Part shown: positions 36,826-46,174 of the stretch, in pieces
Position numbering within the stretch: the first letter of the stretch is position 1
How the letters are laid out: every line of letters begins with the position of its first letter
DNA from: Litoreibacter halocynthiae
Lineage (GTDB): Bacteria > Pseudomonadota > Alphaproteobacteria > Rhodobacterales > Rhodobacteraceae
DNA: 64,000 nt
Assembly: GCF_004365635.1 (NCBI RefSeq)
Contig: NZ_SOBH01000001.1
Span: 558,001-622,000, forward strand
Reading direction: 5' to 3'
The notes under the pieces: model-generated
Seen by the model: the letters and a program-made list of their open reading frames with translations, nothing else
Database searches by the model: none
Told to the model about the DNA's origin: nothing
Translations under genes and position numbers: made by a program

Positions 36826-37041
36826 TCAGGCAAGGATAATTCCAAGCACGACCATCATCAGACCAACCGCCGACAAGAGCAGCGCGCCAAGGTTTAACCC
36901 GACGGTTGTTTGCATGACGGCCCGCAAATCTTCGTCGCTGAGACCCTGTTTGCGCGCGCGCGCGACTTTGTAGATGCACCAGATCAGGCCAAGAAGACCC
37001 ATCAGTGTAATCACAGCCCCGAGGGGGATCAGATTGGACAT
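36826..37041 (-). CDS. Small two-helix membrane protein of unknown function
   Basis: 71 residues from ATG 37041, with AAGGAG at good spacing upstream. Two hydrophobic helices (PLGAVITLMGLLGLIWCIY and LGALLLSAVGLMMVVLGIIL) flank a basic/acidic linker (KVARARKQGLSDEDLRAVM). The longer frame to 37296 is ignored because it runs antisense over the DUF2312 gene. No function recognised. Converges with the SDR gene three bases away. Confidence 0.75.
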   Translation of the reverse strand: MSNLIPLGAVITLMGLLGLIWCIYKVARARKQGLSDEDLRAVMQTTVGLNLGALLLSAVGLMMVVLGIILA

Positions 37042-37179
37042 GGTATACGCTCCTTGGTGTCTGTGGCGGTGGACTAGCCCGTTCCGGCGCATGTCGCAAC
37101 CGTTTGCACCTTGAAGGCAGGGGCGGGGCTTAGTATCCCCTTGGGCTCTGATCCATTCAAGCGTCAAGGAACCACGCCA

Positions 37180-37440
37180 ATGTCTGACACCTCCGTCGTC
37201 GATAGCACCTACCGTGTCACCGCAGATGAGCTGCGCCAATTCGTGGAGCGTTACGAGCGCCTTGATCAGGAAAAAAAAGACATCGCCGAGGCACAAAAAG
37301 AGGTGATGGCCGAGGCGAAAGGCCGAGGCTACGACACCAAGGTGCTGCGGAAGGTAATGGCGCTGCGCAAGCGTGATCCGCAGGATATCTCGGAAGAAGA
37401 GGCCGTTCTGGAACTGTATAAAGAAGCGCTTGGAATGTAG
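37180..37440 (+). CDS. DUF2312 domain-containing protein
   Basis: 86 residues with the DUF2312 pattern throughout: RVTADELRQFVERYERLDQEKKDI, AEAKGRGYDTKVLRKVMALRK and a final acidic YKEALGM. It is a small helical protein found in nearly all alphaproteobacteria and related to the GapR nucleoid-associated protein, which binds overtwisted DNA. The ATG at 37180 with AAGGA upstream is the usual start. A GapR-like role is likely. Confidence 0.9.
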   Translation: MSDTSVVDSTYRVTADELRQFVERYERLDQEKKDIAEAQKEVMAEAKGRGYDTKVLRKVMALRKRDPQDISEEEAVLELYKEALGM

Positions 37441-37445
37441 GTGGG

Positions 37446-38318
37446 CTACGGCGTCAAAAACGTGACGCCGGGCATTGCATCAAGCAATTCCAGATCCCTG
37501 TCATAGAACTCTGACAGCTGGTTTACATAGGCCTCGGTCCAGCCGGGAAGGTCGATTTCCTGCTCCAACGCAGCCGCGCCAAACTTGTCGAGGAAAGCCG
37601 CGATGATACGTTCGCGCTGGTTTTCGGTCTGGGGCGGGTGGGTTTCCAGATAACTTTCCAAACGGTTCAACCCGCCGCGGCCCATAATCGTGCCGAGGAA
37701 ATCATTAACGCCTTCGAACCGGAAACCGTCATCGGTACCGGCGATTGCCTTGAGGATTTGCGGCCAAAGCAACGGGGTATCCTCGTTGCACCAGAGCGTA
37801 ATGGGGGCGTCCGGCACCATGGACCGGATGCGCGTGATAAGGCCGGACCATCGCAGCGCCATCGGGTCAGAGCCATCGAGGAAGTGCTCGAAATTGGGGT
37901 CCTTGGCGCGCTCAAACACCGCTGGAATGAAGGTGGCAGGGTTGCGCACGGCAATGCAGAACCGCACGTCTTCACGCGAAAACAGGTTGCGCAATCTTGC
38001 GGCCTTTAAGCTGGCTGTTGGATAAAACTCACCATTGCCGATGCTGCGTCCTGGCACACAAAAAAAACTCTCGTGGCTCAGGACGACACGTTCCGCCTGG
38101 TCTTCGTCCATGATGCTATCAAGCAACGCTTCTTGCGTCTCGATCGGCGCGACATCGCCCACCAAGGCCTGCATGGTTTCACGGATGGCCGGCCTGTAGC
38201 GCGAGGGTTCAGGAATGATAATCCCGCGTTGCCCAAGCCCCGCCTTATTTTTATATAGGCATTTCAGAAGGTTATCTTCGTCCGTGCTGTGCGCGCCGAC
38301 GTGTAGAACGATTTCCAT
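37446..38318 (-). CDS. Sulfotransferase-like hypothetical protein
   Basis: 290 residues. The start VLHVGAHSTDEDNLLKCLYKN resembles the P-loop start of sulfotransferase-like proteins (where PAPS would bind), and RFCIAVRNPATFIPAVF resembles their second conserved block with Arg/Ser. The rest is not assignable. Such proteins are frequent in roseobacters and mostly uncharacterised. Its 3' end contains a perfect 8-bp hairpin (CGGCGTCA / TGACGCCG at 37449-37470) that may end transcripts from both converging genes. Confidence 0.6.
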   Translation of the reverse strand: MEIVLHVGAHSTDEDNLLKCLYKNKAGLGQRGIIIPEPSRYRPAIRETMQALVGDVAPIETQEALLDSIMDEDQAERVVLSHESFFCVPGRSIGNGEFYPTASLKAARLRNLFSREDVRFCIAVRNPATFIPAVFERAKDPNFEHFLDGSDPMALRWSGLITRIRSMVPDAPITLWCNEDTPLLWPQILKAIAGTDDGFRFEGVNDFLGTIMGRGGLNRLESYLETHPPQTENQRERIIAAFLDKFGAAALEQEIDLPGWTEAYVNQLSEFYDRDLELLDAMPGVTFLTP

Positions 38319-38426
38319 GCGAGCGAGGCCTTGCGAATGTCTGCGGGTTCACGCCTGTTTATCGACCTGTCGGCAGGCAATCAAACGCGAAAGCAAATTG
38401 AAGGGGCAAATGTTGCATTTACGGCC

Positions 38427-38456
38427 TTGCGAAATCACATCCCATCGCATTATAAG
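38427..38456 (+). promoter_or_regulatory. Predicted sigma-70 promoter of tRNA-Thr
   Basis: TTGCGA (38427-38432) and TATAAG (38451-38456) are separated by 18 bp, and the mature tRNA begins 10 bp after the -10 element. Both hexamers are close to consensus and the position is right for a stable RNA promoter. Confidence 0.55.
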
Positions 38457-38466
38457 CGCGCGCAGT

Positions 38467-38542
38467 GCCCCTATAGCTCAGCTGGTAGAGCAACTGATTT
38501 GTAATCAGTAGGTCCGCGGTTCGAGTCCGTGTGGGGGCACCA
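38467..38542 (+). tRNA. tRNA-Thr (anticodon UGU), CCA encoded
   Basis: A complete cloverleaf can be drawn: acceptor GCCCCTA pairs with TGGGGGC, followed by discriminator A and an encoded CCA. D-arm GCTCAGCTGGTAGAGC, anticodon stem ACTGA/TCAGT with loop TTTGTAA (anticodon TGT, threonine), and a T-arm containing GGTTCGAGTCC. 76 nt. A decayed integrase lies 110 bp downstream in the same orientation, so the 3' end was probably used as a phage or island attachment site. Confidence 0.96.
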
Positions 38543-38652
38543 TTTTATCATCCGAATTACTCCAAAGACATCCGAAAAGCCCTGTTTTATAAGGGTTTTG
38601 CGATGCTTTGTTGTCCAGCGTCGCTTGATAGCGTTTGACGCGATCCCCCAAC

Positions 38653-38941
38653 ATGCCCTTGTCAGATATTTTGGTCAGAAACCTAAAGCCACGCGATGAA
38701 TCTTATTAAGTGTCGGATCTCGAAGGGCTTTTGCATTGGTCAATATTAGCGGTGAAAGCACTGGCTGTTCGAGAACGGGTTAGACGGTAAGGAGCGGCTT
38801 CTTTTTATTTGGGCTTATACCCACGTGAGCTTGGTGCAGGCCCGCAAGGCTAAGGACGCAGCGCGGTCGAGTGTAGTGGCAGGGGTTGATCCAAGTGAGG
38901 CCAAGCAGGAAGAATGCGGTTACGGCCACGGGTCCAAATAG
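38653..38941 (+). pseudogene. Tyrosine integrase remnant (P4/DUF4102 type, N-terminal part only)
   Basis: Starts as a good arm-binding domain, MPLSDILVRNLKPRDESY, then meets a TAA. In another frame it resumes as KHWLFENGLDGKERLL and continues VSLVQARKAKDAAR and GVDPSEAKQEE before a final TAG. These blocks match the order of the DUF4102 domain of P4-like integrases. Stops and a frameshift separate them, and the core-binding and catalytic domains are absent. It lies just downstream of tRNA-Thr, the normal place for such an integrase. Confidence 0.8.
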
Positions 38942-39009
38942 CGTTACCTGATAAGAGAGATGCGGTCATCGGACTGAGGTTAGGTAGCGCGACCAAAGCC
39001 AAGTGTGTT
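38942..39009. other. Short non-coding remainder after integrase remnant
   Basis: Nothing recognisable. I looked for a repeat of the tRNA-Thr 3' end (GGTTCGAGTCC) here and downstream, which would mark the other attachment site, and did not see one by eye. Confidence 0.4.
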
Positions 39010-39858
39010 TCAACAAGCCATAAACGCTCTTATCAGTAGCACGTCGCTGCGCTGTTTCAGGTGGATTAATGACTCGGACATTGTCAATTGCGGGCAATCT
39101 AACTGCAACTTTATCAGGCGCTCGTCACGTCCCAATTCTGCCTCCGATACAAAACCAATTCCCACGCCCGCTGCTACGATCTCCTGTACGGCTTCACGAC
39201 CTTCAACTTCAAAAGCAGGTTTGAGCTCGACGCGTTGGCGCAAACCTTCCTCTTCCAGCTTCTGTCGCGTTTTCGACCCCTTCTCGCGAAAAACCAGAGG
39301 GTACTGTGATAGTTCCTTAATAGTTATTTTATTAGTCGGATTTTTCAGAAGGTCTCTGGACGCAAAGGCGACGATTGGGGATGTGCCCAGGTTTGTGATC
39401 TCCATGTCCGGCCCGGGATTCAAGCTGCCGACCAAACCGATCTCGGCGTCATAGTTGCGCAATGCGGTCAATATGTCCGCAGTGTTACCGGTTTGAACCG
39501 AGACAAGCACTTTGGGATGCTTGGATCGAAAAGCTTTTAGGCGGTGGGTAAGGTGGAAGGCACTATCAGCGATAATTCGAAGAGTTCCGTCCAGCGCTGC
39601 CCGGTTTTCAGACAGTACATCGGAAATCTGTTGTTCAACTTCAAAAAACTGTTTGGTCGCAAGCAACAACCGCTCACCTGCTGGCGTTAATGTGACTTGC
39701 TTGCGATCGCGATTGAAGAGCAAGACATCGTGATCGCCTTCCAATTTCCTGACCTGCTCGGACACTGCTGGCTGGGTTAAAGACAGGGCCTCGGCAGCAC
39801 GGGAAAACCCGCCACTGATGGCGACATAGTGAAATGCCCTTATTTGGCTATATCGCAT
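39010..39858 (-). CDS. LysR-family regulator of the AEP degradation genes
   Basis: 282 residues. The helix-turn-helix reads MRYSQIRAFHYVAISGGFSRAAEAL ... QPAVSEQVRKLEG, and an effector domain follows. It is divergent from phnW across 140 bp. LysR regulators next to phnW are common in phosphate-insensitive AEP catabolic loci, where AEP itself induces the genes. Effector specificity inferred from position only. Confidence 0.92.
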   Translation of the reverse strand: MRYSQIRAFHYVAISGGFSRAAEALSLTQPAVSEQVRKLEGDHDVLLFNRDRKQVTLTPAGERLLLATKQFFEVEQQISDVLSENRAALDGTLRIIADSAFHLTHRLKAFRSKHPKVLVSVQTGNTADILTALRNYDAEIGLVGSLNPGPDMEITNLGTSPIVAFASRDLLKNPTNKITIKELSQYPLVFREKGSKTRQKLEEEGLRQRVELKPAFEVEGREAVQEIVAAGVGIGFVSEAELGRDERLIKLQLDCPQLTMSESLIHLKQRSDVLLIRAFMAC

Positions 39859-39998
39859 TGATGACCTCTTGAAGTTGAGATTTTTCTGCTACTCTCACCT
39901 ATAAGCACAACTTTTGATATCATCGCAATTAACAATTTTCCATATGGACTGGTCACCTCTAGACAAAGGGTAAGGCAAGGTTGCCCAAGGAGCTTGAA

Positions 39999-41186
39999 AT
40001 GGTTAGCGAAACTGAGACTATTGAGCCGCCAAGACTCGGAGAACCCTATCTCCTGACGCCCGGGCCACTGACAACATCTTATGCCGTGAAAGAGGCCATG
40101 CTGCGCGACTGGGGCAGTTGGGATGACGAGTTTCGCGCAATGACACGCAAGATGCGAACGCAGTTGCTCGCGCTTCTGGGTTCCGGCAAGTCCGAGTACG
40201 ATTGTGTGCCCATTCAAGGCTCAGGTTCGTATTGTGTTGAGGCAATGCTTGGATCCTTTGTGCCAAAAGACGGCAAAGTGCTGGTTTTGGCCAACGGTGC
40301 TTACGGTCTGCGCGCCGCTCAAACGATGGAGTGCCTCGGCCGTGCATTCAAACTGCTTGATAAGGGTGACTATCTACCACCACGCGGTGATGAAGTTGCG
40401 GCCATCCTCGCTGATGATTCGGCGATCACCCATGTTTTGATCATTCACTGTGAAACCAGCTCCGGGATTTTGAACCCTGTCGAGGAAATTGCAGATGTTG
40501 CTCACGCTGCCGGACGGAAAGTGTTGATTGATAGCATGTCTGCCTTCGGGGCAGTTCCCTTGGACGTAGAGCGAACCAAATATGCGGCAATGGTGTCTTC
40601 GGCCAATAAATGCATCGAAGGTGTTCCGGGTTTCGGTTTTGTGATCGCGCGAACCGATGAACTGGAGGCTGCTAAAGGTAACAGCCATTCGTTGTCGCTT
40701 GATGTTCACGCTCAATGGGCCGCGATGGAAAAAACCGGCCAATGGCGGTTTACGCCACCGACCCATGTGGTCGCAGCCTTTCTTGCGGCGCTCGACGCCC
40801 ACGAGAAAGAGGGAAGTGTGAAGGGGCGCGGGGCACGCTATACGAGAAATCGTGACGTGATGGTTGAGGGAATGCGTGAGTTGGGTTTTGAAACCCTACT
40901 TGCCGACCGCTGGCTAAGCCCGATTATTGTTACATTCTTCTGCCCTGCCAGCCCTGCGTTTGAGTTTCAGAAATTCTATGAATTGATGAAAGAACGTGGA
41001 TTTATCATCTACCCGGGAAAACTTACGGTTGTGGATAGTTTCCGCATTGGCTGTATTGGCCAAATGGACGAGCACGTCATGCGCAAGGTGGTCGAGGCCG
41101 CTGCGCAGGCCCTTGCTGAAATGGGTGTAAATGATGCCTCGCCGCCCCAAGCGGCACTTGATGAACGCAAAAAACTAGCTGCATAG
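39999..41186 (+). CDS. phnW: 2-aminoethylphosphonate:pyruvate transaminase
   Basis: 395 residues from ATG 39999 with AAGGAG ten bases before it; a TTG at 39981 in frame overlaps that ribosome binding site and is rejected. Class V aminotransferase features: YLLTPGPLTTSYAVKEAML at the N-terminus, D178 in IDSMSAFGAVP, and the PLP lysine K204 in SSANKCIEGVPGFGF, all PhnW-type. It converts AEP plus pyruvate to phosphonoacetaldehyde plus alanine, the first step of the pathway encoded by the next two genes. Confidence 0.95.
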   Translation: MVSETETIEPPRLGEPYLLTPGPLTTSYAVKEAMLRDWGSWDDEFRAMTRKMRTQLLALLGSGKSEYDCVPIQGSGSYCVEAMLGSFVPKDGKVLVLANGAYGLRAAQTMECLGRAFKLLDKGDYLPPRGDEVAAILADDSAITHVLIIHCETSSGILNPVEEIADVAHAAGRKVLIDSMSAFGAVPLDVERTKYAAMVSSANKCIEGVPGFGFVIARTDELEAAKGNSHSLSLDVHAQWAAMEKTGQWRFTPPTHVVAAFLAALDAHEKEGSVKGRGARYTRNRDVMVEGMRELGFETLLADRWLSPIIVTFFCPASPAFEFQKFYELMKERGFIIYPGKLTVVDSFRIGCIGQMDEHVMRKVVEAAAQALAEMGVNDASPPQAALDERKKLAA

Positions 41187-41203
41187 CGCAGAAGGAAAAA
41201 CTG

Positions 41204-42463
41204 ATGCCAATTACAAAAACTGTCGTCGCGAATGACCGCACTTATGCAACGCCCAAAACCTGTGCCATTGCAATTTGTCTAGACGGGTGTGAACCAGAGT
41301 ATCTGGAAAAAGCCATCGCCGATGGCCTGATGCCAACGCTGAAGCGCATGCGTGAGACAGGCACTGATCGGCTTGCCCATTCTGTTATTCCATCCTTTAC
41401 CAATCCCAACAATCTGTCGATTGCAACCGGCCGTCCGCCATCTGTGCACGGAATCTGCGGCAACTATCTATACGAGCCCGAGACGGGCGAAGAAGTTATG
41501 ATGAACGATGTCCGTTTCCTGCGGGCCCCTACGATTTTCAGCAAGTTCTACGAAGCTGGTGCGCGGGTCGCCGTTGTGACTGCGAAAGACAAACTGCGCG
41601 CCCTTTTGGGGGCTGGTTTGAAGTTTGACGACGACCGGGCAAAGTGTTTCTCGGCGGAACGGTCTGACACGTCAACCAAGGCTGAACACGGCCAAGATGC
41701 CGCCAGCAAATGGTTGGGTATGGCACAACCAGAGGTTTATTCCGCCGAACTTTCCGAGTTTGTTTTCGCCGCGGGTGTGAAGCTGCTGAAAGAGTGGAAG
41801 CCGGACGTGATGTATCTGACTACCACCGACTATGTGCAGCACAAATATTCCCCCGACCAAGCAGAAGCAAAATCGTTCTACGAGATGTTTGACAAGTATC
41901 TGACAGAGCTGGACGCACTTGGCGCCGCGATTGTCGTGACTGCCGATCACGGGATGAAGCCGAAGCACGACGCGAACGGCGACCCACAGGTCATTTACGT
42001 ACAAGATTTGCTTGATCAATGGCTCGGTGAGGCCGCTGCCCGGGTGATCCTGCCGATCACCGACCCCTATGTGGTGCACCATGGTGCGCTTGGCGGTTTT
42101 GGCACAGCCTATCTGCCAGAAGGTACAGACCAAGCCGACATCATTGCCCGTTTGGCTGCCCGTCCTGAAATTCTCGAAGTGATGGACAAAGCCGAAGCAG
42201 TCCGCCGTTTCGAATTGCCCGGTGACCGCATTGGTGACATCGTGATGATCTCGACCGAGAATATGACAATCGGGACTTCTGCCCACCGCCATGACCTTGC
42301 TGCGCTGAACGAACCACTGCGCAGCCATGGTGGCCTGACAGAACAAGAGGTGCCGTTTATCTGCAACCGTGTACTCGACTTGCCGTCGGCACCTGTGTTG
42401 CGCAATTTCGACGCGTTCTTTTATGCGGCTCAAGCCGCAGCGATGGAAAAGGTAGAAGCATGA
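41204..42463 (+). CDS. phnA: Phosphonoacetate hydrolase
   Basis: 419 residues, alkaline phosphatase superfamily. Metal and nucleophile residues can be seen: D27 in [11 protein letters not shown]66 in [28 protein letters not shown] and a distal GTSAHRHDL. PhnA cleaves the C-P bond of phosphonoacetate to acetate and phosphate using two zinc ions. It lies between phnW and phnY, the standard PhnWAY order, and overlaps phnY by four bases. Length is typical. Confidence 0.95.
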   Translation: MPITKTVVANDRTYATPKTCAIAICLDGCEPEYLEKAIADGLMPTLKRMRETGTDRLAHSVIPSFTNPNNLSIATGRPPSVHGICGNYLYEPETGEEVMMNDVRFLRAPTIFSKFYEAGARVAVVTAKDKLRALLGAGLKFDDDRAKCFSAERSDTSTKAEHGQDAASKWLGMAQPEVYSAELSEFVFAAGVKLLKEWKPDVMYLTTTDYVQHKYSPDQAEAKSFYEMFDKYLTELDALGAAIVVTADHGMKPKHDANGDPQVIYVQDLLDQWLGEAAARVILPITDPYVVHHGALGGFGTAYLPEGTDQADIIARLAARPEILEVMDKAEAVRRFELPGDRIGDIVMISTENMTIGTSAHRHDLAALNEPLRSHGGLTEQEVPFICNRVLDLPSAPVLRNFDAFFYAAQAAAMEKVEA

Positions 42464-43917
42464 CCACTACGGACAAAATCGACATACGCCATGAAGGCAT
42501 GCGCATCGGCGGGGAAATCGTGTTTACCGATGATGTTGTAGAGGTGAAGTATCCGTACACCGACGAAGTGATTGGCACAGTTCCGGCAGGCAAAGCTGAA
42601 CATGCTGCAAAAGCATTTGAAATTGCAGCAAATTACAAGCCTAAGCTCAGCCGTTATGAGCGTAGTCAAATCCTGCAACGCGCAGGTGAGCTGATTGGTG
42701 AGAGGCGGGAATATCTGGCCAAGTGGCTGACGCTTGAGCTTGGCATCTGCCATCAGCACGCAATTTACGAGACCAAACGCGCGCAGGACGTTTATCAATT
42801 TGCCGCCAGTCAGGCGATGAATGATGACGGCGAGATATTCTCTTGCGACCTGACCCACAATGGCAAAGAGCGCAAGATTTACACCACCCGCGAGCCGGTG
42901 AAGGCGATCAGTGCGATCACTCCGTTCAACCACCCGCTTAATATGGTGAGCCATAAGATTGCGCCGTCCATTGCAACCAATAACTGCATGGTCTGCAAAC
43001 CCACCGAACTGACGCCACTGACAGCGATTGCGCTTGCGGATATTCTCTATGAGGCAGGTTTGCCTCCAGAGATGTTCCAGATCGTCACGGGGATGCCGCA
43101 GGACATTGGCGACGAGATGATCACCAATGAAAACATTGATATCATCACCTTCACCGGCGGCGTGCCAGTTGGCAAAATTATCGCAAGCAAAGCCGGCTAT
43201 AAACGCCAAGCGCTAGAACTGGGCGGTAATGACCCTTTGATTGTTTGCAACGACCTGACCGACGCCGACCTTGAGAAAGCCGCGACAATCGCGGTGGCTG
43301 GCGCGACTGGAAACTCTGGCCAGCGGTGCACAGCGATCAAGCGTATTCTTGTGCAGGAATCTGTTGCGGAAAAATTTGTTCCCATGGTGCTGGCGAAAGC
43401 CAAGAAGATCAAGTTTGGCGACCCGCAGGATCCTGAAACGGAACTGGGTTGCGTCATCCATGCGCAGGCCGCGGAACTTTTTGAAAATCGTGTTTATATG
43501 GCCGAGAAGCAGGGAGCCAAAATCCTGTACCACCCCGAGCGTCGAGGTGCACTCTTGCCTCCGATTGTTGTGGACCACGTCCCCCACGATAGCGAGTTGG
43601 TGATGGAGGAGACTTTCGGCCCGATCATCCCTATCGTTCGGGTGCCGGATAATGACGAAGAAGTCATGGCGATCTCCAACTCGACCGATTTCGGGCTTTC
43701 CTCAGGTGTTTGCACGAACGACCTGAACCGCGCGATTGCCTATATCAACGGTCTGGACGTCGGGACTTGCAACATTTGGGAACAACCGGGCTACCGCATC
43801 GAAATGTCCCCGTTTGGCGGCATCAAGGACAGTGGCAACGGTGTGAAGGAGGGCGTGATTGAAGCGATGAAATTCTTCACAAACGTCAAGACATACTCCC
43901 TGCCTTGGCCGGGCTAG
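42460..43917 (+). CDS. phnY: Phosphonoacetaldehyde dehydrogenase
   Basis: 485 residues, aldehyde dehydrogenase fold. General base E254 is in [12 protein letters not shown] and the catalytic C290 in [12 protein letters not shown]; the cofactor loop is FTGGVPVGK. PhnY oxidises phosphonoacetaldehyde to phosphonoacetate with NAD+, giving PhnA its substrate. Starts in the phnA stop codon (ATGA overlap). Followed by an intrinsic terminator-like hairpin, so full transcription of the next gene may be reduced. Confidence 0.95.
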   Translation: MTTTDKIDIRHEGMRIGGEIVFTDDVVEVKYPYTDEVIGTVPAGKAEHAAKAFEIAANYKPKLSRYERSQILQRAGELIGERREYLAKWLTLELGICHQHAIYETKRAQDVYQFAASQAMNDDGEIFSCDLTHNGKERKIYTTREPVKAISAITPFNHPLNMVSHKIAPSIATNNCMVCKPTELTPLTAIALADILYEAGLPPEMFQIVTGMPQDIGDEMITNENIDIITFTGGVPVGKIIASKAGYKRQALELGGNDPLIVCNDLTDADLEKAATIAVAGATGNSGQRCTAIKRILVQESVAEKFVPMVLAKAKKIKFGDPQDPETELGCVIHAQAAELFENRVYMAEKQGAKILYHPERRGALLPPIVVDHVPHDSELVMEETFGPIIPIVRVPDNDEEVMAISNSTDFGLSSGVCTNDLNRAIAYINGLDVGTCNIWEQPGYRIEMSPFGGIKDSGNGVKEGVIEAMKFFTNVKTYSLPWPG

Positions 43918-43937
43918 GGCATACCTCTCCCTTAACT

Positions 43938-43964
43938 GCAGGGCCACGTTGGCCCTGCTTTTTT
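43938..43964 (+). terminator. Intrinsic terminator between phnY and pbfA
   Basis: GCAGGGCC (43938-43945) pairs perfectly with GGCCCTGC (43951-43958), loop ACGTT, followed by six T. The U-tract ends 13 bp before the pbfA ATG, so any pbfA transcript must read through or start inside this region. It should set a lower level for pbfA and the genes behind it. Confidence 0.85.
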
Positions 43965-43977
43965 ATTAGGACCGCAA

Positions 43978-45333
43978 ATGCCCGCGACGATCCACACAGA
44001 AGGCGAGCCAAACACATCAGCAGCCCGCAAGGGTTGGTCATCGAAAGAAACCGATGCCGCGGCCATTGGCTTGTTGCAACGTGACGCCGACGCGTTTCTT
44101 CATCAGAGTCTATCCAGCCCTTGCGTCTCCACGATCGCAAAGGCGGAAGGCATCTGGATCGAAGATGTGGCCGGGCGACGCTTCATGGATTTCCATGGCA
44201 ATTCAGTTCATCATATCGGCTACGGTCACCCTCGTTTGGTTGCCGCGATCAAGGATCAGCTGGACCAGCTTTCCTTCTCTCCACGGCGCTTTACCAATGA
44301 CGTCTCCGTCGCGCTGGCCGAACGGCTGGAGAAGATCACGCCGGGAAATCTGGGCAAAACGCTATTTACCACCGGTGGATCTGACGCGAATGAAGTTGCT
44401 CTGCGTTTGGCACGGGCCGCAACAGGACGATTCAAAACGCTGAGCTTTTGGGATTCCTTTCATGGCGCGGGGTTTGGTGCAGCGTCGGTCGGTGGCGAGG
44501 CCACTTTCCGCAGCCATATTGCCGGCCCATTGCTTCCGGGTGCCGAACACGTCGCACCATTCCATTGCTATCACTGCGCCTACGGTCATTCGGGGCCGGA
44601 AAACTGCGGGTTGGCCTGCGCCAAGATGGTCGACTACGTCCTGCAACGCGAAGGGGATGTGGCCGCTGTCATAGCCGAGCCGATGCGCGCGGTTCCTGTG
44701 GTGCCTCCGGCGGGATATTGGAAATCAGTTCAAGAGGCCTGCCACCGTCACGGCACATTGCTGATCATGGATGAAATTCCGACGGGCCTTGGCAAAACAG
44801 GCGAGATGTTTGCGTTTCAGCATGACGACTTTATTCCTGATATTGTCACGCTTGGAAAAGCGCTTGGCGGGGGCATTTTGCCGATAGCCGCAGTCGTGGC
44901 GCGACGTGATCTGGATGTGGCGGGTGACTTTGCGATCGGCCACTACACTCACGAGAAAAACCCCGTGACGGCACGGGCCGCCTTAACGACACTGGATATC
45001 ATCGAGGACGAAGGGCTCGTCGAATGTGCCGCCACGCTTGGCACCCACGCACAAGATCGTTTGCGTGAAGCCTTGGGCGCCCATCCCAATGTCGGTGATA
45101 TCAGGGGACGAGGCTTGATGTTTGGCATCGAGATCGTATCAGACAAAGACACCCGCACGCCGGCGCCTGAACTGGCTGAACAGATCTATTATTCCTGCCT
45201 GTCGAACGGTCTGAGTTTCAAGATCAGCGCGGGAAACGTGCTAACGCTTTCACCGCCGTTGACGATTTCCCGCAATGATTTGGACGAGGCGCTCAGCATT
45301 GTCGAAAATGCGGTGCAGGGTTGCAAACCTTGA
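43978..45333 (+). CDS. pbfA: (R)-1-hydroxy-2-aminoethylphosphonate ammonia-lyase candidate (class III PLP enzyme)
   Basis: 451 residues with the class III aminotransferase fold: TTGGSDANEVALRLARAATG, D265 in LLIMDEIPTGLGKTGEMF, and the PLP lysine K294 in TLGKALGGGILPIAA. PbfA enzymes belong to this fold and convert hydroxylated AEP to phosphonoacetaldehyde and ammonia; they are recognised chiefly by sitting beside phnW with phnX or phnAY, exactly as here. A generic transaminase is the alternative. AGGA precedes the ATG. Confidence 0.8.
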   Translation: MPATIHTEGEPNTSAARKGWSSKETDAAAIGLLQRDADAFLHQSLSSPCVSTIAKAEGIWIEDVAGRRFMDFHGNSVHHIGYGHPRLVAAIKDQLDQLSFSPRRFTNDVSVALAERLEKITPGNLGKTLFTTGGSDANEVALRLARAATGRFKTLSFWDSFHGAGFGAASVGGEATFRSHIAGPLLPGAEHVAPFHCYHCAYGHSGPENCGLACAKMVDYVLQREGDVAAVIAEPMRAVPVVPPAGYWKSVQEACHRHGTLLIMDEIPTGLGKTGEMFAFQHDDFIPDIVTLGKALGGGILPIAAVVARRDLDVAGDFAIGHYTHEKNPVTARAALTTLDIIEDEGLVECAATLGTHAQDRLREALGAHPNVGDIRGRGLMFGIEIVSDKDTRTPAPELAEQIYYSCLSNGLSFKISAGNVLTLSPPLTISRNDLDEALSIVENAVQGCKP

Positions 45334-46172
45334 GCCTGAGCATCTTCCTCATTGTCATCTTCGCTGCGTTTCTCCACGCATTATGGAATGCCATCGTAAA
45401 GGGCGCAGGTGACAGGACGATCGTGCTGGGCCTTGTCGCTGCGGGGCATGTTATCCCGGGATTTGCGCTTTTGGCGTTTAGCGCAGCCCCATCCTCGGCC
45501 GCGATTCCATATATTGTTGCCTCGACGGTCATTCACTGGGGGTATTACGCGCTGTTGAGCATCGCGTACCGGACCGGAGATTTGAGCATCGTTTATCCTA
45601 TCGCGCGTGGCCTTTCTCCCGTGTTGATTGCCGTTGGCGCATTGATTTGGGTGGGCGAAGAGCTGCCTTTGGTTGTTTGGCTGGGTGTTCTCGCGGTCTC
45701 TGCAGGCATCCTGCTTTTGGCGCGAGGTGTTTTCACGTCTGGCATTTCCCGTGCCGGGCTGGTCGCATCCGTCGGTGTCGCCGTTGTTATTGCAAGCTAT
45801 TCCATCGTGGATGGAGTTGGAGTCCGCGTCTCGGGCAGTCCGACGGGCTACATCGGTTGGTTATTCGTGTCCGAACTCTTCGTCGTGGTATTCGTTTTCA
45901 CAAGCCGATGGGAGAGACTTCAGAATATGTCTGGCCGCGCCATTGCGATTGGTCTTTTTGGCGGGGTCGTTTCTGGGGCGGCTTACGGGCTGGTTCTATA
46001 CGCAAAAACGCAAGCCCCGTTGGGTGTCGTTTCAGCTTTGCGTGAAACATCCGTAATCTTTGCTGCGCTGATGGGCGTGTTTTGGTTCTCCGAAGGCCCC
46101 CGTCGCGATCGTTTGCTCGCTGCTCTAATCGTGGGCCTGGGCATCGCGACAATCGCTGGGGTGAATGTCTAA
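45321..46172 (+). CDS. EamA/DMT-family transporter in the AEP locus
   Basis: 283 residues with ten hydrophobic segments in two repeats (LHALWNAIVKGAGDRT near the N-terminus; SALRETSVIFAALMGVFWFSEGP in the second half). It starts at TTG 45321 or 45330, overlapping the pbfA stop, so it is co-translated with pbfA. The family moves many small molecules. Inside this locus it may export alanine or another product, or import a phosphonate; nothing in the sequence decides. Confidence 0.85.
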   Translation: MQTLSLSIFLIVIFAAFLHALWNAIVKGAGDRTIVLGLVAAGHVIPGFALLAFSAAPSSAAIPYIVASTVIHWGYYALLSIAYRTGDLSIVYPIARGLSPVLIAVGALIWVGEELPLVVWLGVLAVSAGILLLARGVFTSGISRAGLVASVGVAVVIASYSIVDGVGVRVSGSPTGYIGWLFVSELFVVVFVFTSRWERLQNMSGRAIAIGLFGGVVSGAAYGLVLYAKTQAPLGVVSALRETSVIFAALMGVFWFSEGPRRDRLLAALIVGLGIATIAGVNV

Positions 46173-46174
46173 CA

